In this document: positions 26,304-28,775 of the stretch, one piece after another | How the letters are laid out: every line of letters starts with the position of its first letter | Numbering within the stretch: position 1 is the stretch's first letter | Notes under the pieces: model-generated | Databases searched by the model: none | The model's input: only the letters and a program-made list of their open reading frames with translations | Told to the model about the DNA's origin: nothing | Made by a program: the position numbers and the translations under genes | Virus record (IMG/VR): IMGVR_UViG_3300005346_000052 | Coordinates: 1 to 28,775 of that record | Origin: a virus | Length of the DNA stretch: 28,775 nt | Reading direction: 5' to 3' (one strand)

Positions 26304-26697
26304 AAGATACAGATATTGATGGTTTAGAATATTTGATTATGCAAGGTTGTATTACTTCGCCATCTTCTGTAACCATTGTTATTTTATTATTTTTTGCTGC
26401 TGCTTTAGACTTTTCTTCAATTTCTTTCAATATTTCTTTTTGCTTATTCCATTGAACAATATCTTTGAAGTCATAAGTAGCACGTCCATCGGTTTTAGTA
26501 AACTTAAAGCCTTTATGTTCAAAAGTCTTATCGCCATATCTATCTGCTTCTGCAAATACATCGTTTTCAATTTCTTCTTTACACTTCGCTAAATGCTTTT
26601 CTACTTCTTTTAAATAAGCAAACACTTCTAAAGGGTCTGCCATTCCGTTGATTACTTGTTCAACTGCTTCTGATAAAATTTGATTTACTTGGTTCAT
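26290..26697 (-). CDS. Hypothetical early protein, partner of ERF by position
   Basis: 135 residues starting MNQVNQILSEAVEQVINGMA. The N-terminal half is a charged helix pair (FAYLKEVEKHLAKCKEEIEN); the second half has a small beta part (FEHKGFKFTKTDGRATYDFK) and a Lys/Glu helix. The layout is like phage proteins that stand next to annealing proteins (for example Gp157-type), but I cannot confirm the family. It starts 11 bases after the ERF stop and is unbroken. Confidence 0.6.
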   Translation of the reverse strand: MNQVNQILSEAVEQVINGMADPLEVFAYLKEVEKHLAKCKEEIENDVFAEADRYGDKTFEHKGFKFTKTDGRATYDFKDIVQWNKQKEILKEIEEKSKAAAKNNKITMVTEDGEVIQPCIIKYSKPSISVSYVKH

Positions 26698-26708
26698 AGT
26701 TTTATTTT

Positions 26709-27196
26709 TTAATTGCTTTTAAAATATTTATCTTCTTGTTCTTTCGTTACTTCAAACAACTGTTTTAAAGCATCCAAAGTAGTTTTCTTTGCTATGTGTT
26801 CACTCGCTGCTGGTTGTGTTAATAGTGGCTTTCTTTTTGGTTGTGATGCAGTTTGTCCATCATCATCTTCTGCTGAAAGTCCAAGTAATGATTGAAGCGT
26901 GTATCTTCTAAAATAAGTAATAGCAGAACCTAACTGCTGAGGGTTTTGATTGTTTGGTAAGTCAATCCTCAGAAGATAAAATTTTCGCCATTATCAATGT
27001 CTATTATAGTAGTCATTACCTTACCATCTGTAATCGGTTGTAATAGTATTAAACCATTCTTTTCTAGTAGTGGCTCAACCGCATCTAATAAACCACCTAA
27101 GTCTATGTAAGTGTTTTTAAAGTGTGGGTTCTTTGCGTTCTTTTTAAGTGTACCTATCTCGGCTTTCACTTTTGCTAGTTTCTTGTAAATTTCCAT
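26709..27196 (-). CDS. erf: ERF-family single-strand annealing protein
   Basis: 162 residues after one correction near 26963. It starts MEIYKKLAKVKAEIGTLKKN; then KNPHFKNTYIDLGGLLDAVE and LLEKNGLILLQPI, the typical start of ERF proteins. The restored second part LPNNQNPQQLGSAITYFRRY, then LQSLLGLSAEDDDGQTA, is the hallmark G-SA-TY-RRY motif. The C-terminus (KQLFEVTKEQEDKYFKSN) is charged. ERF proteins anneal complementary single strands for recombination or circularisation, here probably with the SSB at 277-624. First gene after the promoter at 27221-27253. Confidence 0.88.
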
Positions 27197-27220
27197 TGTT
27201 TATAGTTTTAAATTGTTTTG

Positions 27221-27253
27221 TAAAATTACTCATTCCATTCACTCATTTGTCAA
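27221..27253 (-). promoter_or_regulatory. Promoter before the ERF unit
   Basis: On the minus strand TTG at 27253-27251 and TAATTTTA at 27228-27221 (one mismatch to TAnnTTTG) are separated by 22 bases. It ends 24 bases before the ERF ATG. The tandem repeat operator begins 33 bp upstream of the -7 box. Confidence 0.5.
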
Positions 27254-27260
27254 AATTGTG

Positions 27261-27289
27261 TTGAGCGGTAAAATAAGTTGATGAGCGGT
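27261..27289 (+). promoter_or_regulatory. Candidate operator 3: two direct repeats, 20-bp period
   Basis: TTGAGCGGT at 27261-27269 and ATGAGCGGT at 27281-27289, followed by AAAA and AAGT. The same period and orientation as sites 1 and 2, with an A-to-G and T-to-C variant in both half-sites. The near repeat starts 33 bp from the -7 box, exactly as at site 1. It lies between the ribbon-helix-helix stop codon and the ERF promoter. Confidence 0.6.
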
Positions 27290-27294
27290 AAGTG

Positions 27295-27477
27295 TTAGAA
27301 AGGGCAGTATTCTTTGTTATATTCTTGTTTAATTCCTCTCCAATCACGTTGCAACTTTTCTTTTATCGCTTGTCGAATGAATTGAGAAGTGTTGACATTG
27401 TATTGCTTTAAGATTTGCAGACTATTTGCTTGAACATCTGAAATCATAATTACTTGTCTATTAGTATATTTCTTCAT
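27295..27477 (-). CDS. Ribbon-helix-helix (CopG/Arc-like) DNA-binding protein
   Basis: 60 residues. The N-terminal strand TNRQVIMISDVQANSLQIL is followed by a helix pair containing YNVNTSQFIRQAIKEKLQRD, the usual RHH layout in which VNTSQFIR begins the second helix. Such proteins dimerise and bind short operators, often as tandem dimers. It lies immediately upstream of the repeat at 27261-27289, so it is one of two candidates for its binder. A toxin-antitoxin partner is not present. The C-terminal RGIKQEYNKEYCPF is not part of the fold. Confidence 0.75.
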   Translation of the reverse strand: MKKYTNRQVIMISDVQANSLQILKQYNVNTSQFIRQAIKEKLQRDWRGIKQEYNKEYCPF

Positions 27478-27516
27478 TTTATTGTAATAAAAGTGTTCTT
27501 TATACGGGTGTTGTAT

Positions 27517-27564
27517 GCAATATGGCTTAGTTCCGTTCTTTTATGAAACATTCTACCATATTGC
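27517..27564. repeat. 9-bp inverted repeat between methyltransferase and RHH gene
   Basis: GCAATATGG at 27517-27525 and CCATATTGC at 27556-27564 are perfect inverses 30 bases apart, in the 96-base gap. There is no T-run after it on the minus strand, so it is not a standard terminator. It could be a protein site. Another frame stays open here (GEIFKYFGQYGRMFHKR), so the gap might instead be the end of the methyltransferase. Confidence 0.35.
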
Positions 27565-27573
27565 CCAAAATAT

Positions 27574-28620
27574 TTAAAAATCTCCCCTCTTTTGGCTTTT
27601 GCAAAGCCATTGGGTATAAATTTCAGTTGCTATTTGTGCAGTCATTACAGGGGGTACGCTCATTCCTATTAAGTATTGCGGATTATTAAATTCTAAATGA
27701 TTATAGTCAGTCGGGTAACTACCAATTAAACTAACTGTTCTCTCATCAATTAAAGTATTTTCATCTAACCAATATCTGTTTATATCAGTTGCAATTGTAT
27801 TGCTCGCTCGGTCCACATTTAACATCACATCACCAAATCTATTTTCTGTATAATTTTGTGTTTCTTTTTTCGGTCTACCTTTTGCAAAGTTCTTTATTGG
27901 TATTTCAGGCTCCTGGAAGTTTAACAAAAGTTGTGGTAATATATCAAACAAACTTACTTGCTTTAAAAATGGCTCAGCTAAATCTTTACGCAAGCAAATA
28001 AAAAAAACTCTTTCCCTGCGTTGTGGTACACCCATTTTGCTTGCATCTAATAACCAATGTTGGCAATAATAACCAGCTAAATCAAATTCTCTATAAATAC
28101 GCCTTACGTATTCTTTTGCATCACCTAAAAGCAACCCTTTTACATTTTCAGCAACTACAACTTTTGGCTGTAATTCTTTTGCAAGGTCTATAAAGTCAAA
28201 AAATAAGTTATCCAAAACCTGTTCGGCTTGTCCTTCTCTAAACTTCTTTTCTTTGCCCCAATCCTTTTCTCTATTTCCAGCCATTGAAAAACTACTACAA
28301 GGTGGTGAACCATCCAAAATATCAAGGTTGTATAATTCCTTTGGCAAATCTTTTCTAAGTTTAAAGGTTTGTATAGGCTCTAAATAAGCATACTTTGGGT
28401 TGTGGTTAGCCTTATATGCTTCTATCATTTTTGGGTCAATCTCATTACATCCTAATACATCAAAGCCAGCTAATTTGTACCCCCATTGTAGAACCTCCAC
28501 CACAAGCAAAACAACTAAAAACAGTTCCTTTATCTTTAGTAAAGTTTGCATCCTTTAAAGTCCATTCATACGAGAATCTATGTTTGGTTTTTTCAAAAAC
28601 CATTTTTTTCCATCGCTCAT
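27574..28620 (-). CDS. DNA cytosine-C5 methyltransferase
   Basis: About 347 residues after correcting a G-run (C-run at 28480-28484) and an A-run near 28602-28608. It starts MSDGKKMVFEKTKHRFSYEW. Motif I FACGGGSTMGYKLAGF (about 38-53), motif IV GSPPCSSFS with the catalytic Cys (about 108), motif VI AENVKG (158-162), and motif VIII QRRERVFF (200-207). The variable target region follows, and motif X GMSVPPVMTAQIATEI is near the end. No restriction endonuclease is beside it, so it is an orphan methyltransferase, probably protecting phage DNA from host restriction. The C-terminus may be longer in another frame (through about 27480). Confidence 0.9.
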
Positions 28621-28694
28621 TTTTAAATATTTTTACGTTTCGTTCTATTTAATAATCATTGTAGGTTATTGCCGCCATACAGACATACAACAGT

Positions 28695-28725
28695 GTATAA
28701 ATTGCATTAAAACGACAATTTATAC
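28695..28725. repeat. Perfect 10-bp inverted repeat upstream of methyltransferase
   Basis: GTATAAATTG at 28695-28704 and CAATTTATAC at 28716-28725, with an 11-base loop. It lies in the 120-base gap between a partial gene end and the methyltransferase start. It has no T-tract, so an operator is likelier than a terminator. No TAnnTTTG box was found in the gap. Confidence 0.45.
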
Positions 28726-28742
28726 TTTACGTTGGGCGTAAT

Positions 28743-28775
28743 TTAAGCCCCTGCAAAGTCTTCCATAATCATACC
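28743..28775 (-). CDS. C-terminal end of a partial gene or tiny ORF
   Basis: The window edge holds GMIMEDFAGA then a stop at 28743. With one G fewer the frame would read MEDFAGLKLRPT. Too short to identify. Whether it is the tail of an upstream gene cannot be told from the window. Confidence 0.25.
   Translation of the reverse strand, partial: GMIMEDFAGA

Noticed and set aside
27295-27477. RHH protein as an antitoxin
   Set aside because: No adjacent toxin gene; neighbours are the methyltransferase and ERF.
28715-28745. An integron attC-like core (CGTTGGGC)
   Set aside because: It has only a 5-bp stem and a single core-like motif, with no integron integrase or cassettes.
1-28775. CRISPR array, tRNA, IS element, integrase or retron
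   Set aside because: No regularly spaced repeats beyond the three operator pairs, no cloverleaf-like sequence and no recombinase or reverse-transcriptase motifs were seen.

Overview
The window is most likely part, possibly nearly all, of a tailed-phage or prophage genome of a Bacteroidetes host, probably a flavobacterium. The evidence is the very AT-rich base composition, the matches to the Bacteroidetes promoter element TAnnTTTG, the lack of Shine-Dalgarno sequences, and gene families I recognise from flavobacterial siphoviruses: an XkdF-like protease, a DUF3127-type ssDNA-binding protein, a DUF6712-like adaptor and 'YVHQ-QNL' proteins. Almost everything is on the minus strand. The exception is a three-gene plus-strand lysis cassette at 1296-2234. 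No integrase, tRNA, CRISPR array or IS element was seen.

Layout on the minus strand, in the direction of transcription (right to left). An early block at 28620-27295 holds a cytosine-C5 methyltransferase and a ribbon-helix-helix protein. A promoter near 27221-27253 then begins a very long run: ERF single-strand annealing protein, two unknown proteins, a small membrane protein, a sigma-70-like protein, more small proteins, terminase small and large subunits (24821-23254), two glycosyltransferases flanking a small membrane protein (23257-21854), tail chaperone-like and tail-completion proteins, three large tail proteins, the tape measure (15507-13353), a protease-scaffold fusion, the major capsid protein (12203-11235), a structural protein, a terminator (10622-10666), portal (10315-8835), head-tail adaptors, a fibre-like protein, a holin-like membrane protein and a metallophosphoesterase (5520-4285). 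A second promoter starts a group of small unknown genes and a glucosaminidase (4156-2257). A third transcribes an HTH regulator, a small protein, the ssDNA-binding protein and one more gene (1157-6).

The sequence carries many single-base insertions and deletions, mostly in homopolymer runs, that break most long genes. After correcting them by eye, neighbouring genes mostly overlap by ATGA, TAATG or TGATG. This points to uncorrected sequencing error rather than decay. Coordinates given for broken genes are restored start-to-stop limits, so their lengths are often not multiples of three.

How it may work together: the HTH or ribbon-helix-helix protein may control three promoters through a tandem 20-bp-period repeat found upstream of each. 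SSB and ERF would serve recombination-dependent replication with host enzymes, since no phage polymerase, primase or helicase was seen. The sigma-like protein sits where a late-gene activator would be expected. Lysis would use an M15 endopeptidase, a holin-like protein and a candidate single-molecule spanin, possibly with the glucosaminidase. The most notable observations are the tandem operator candidates, the spanin, the glycosyltransferase insertion between packaging and tail genes, and the unusual order with portal and capsid after the tape measure.
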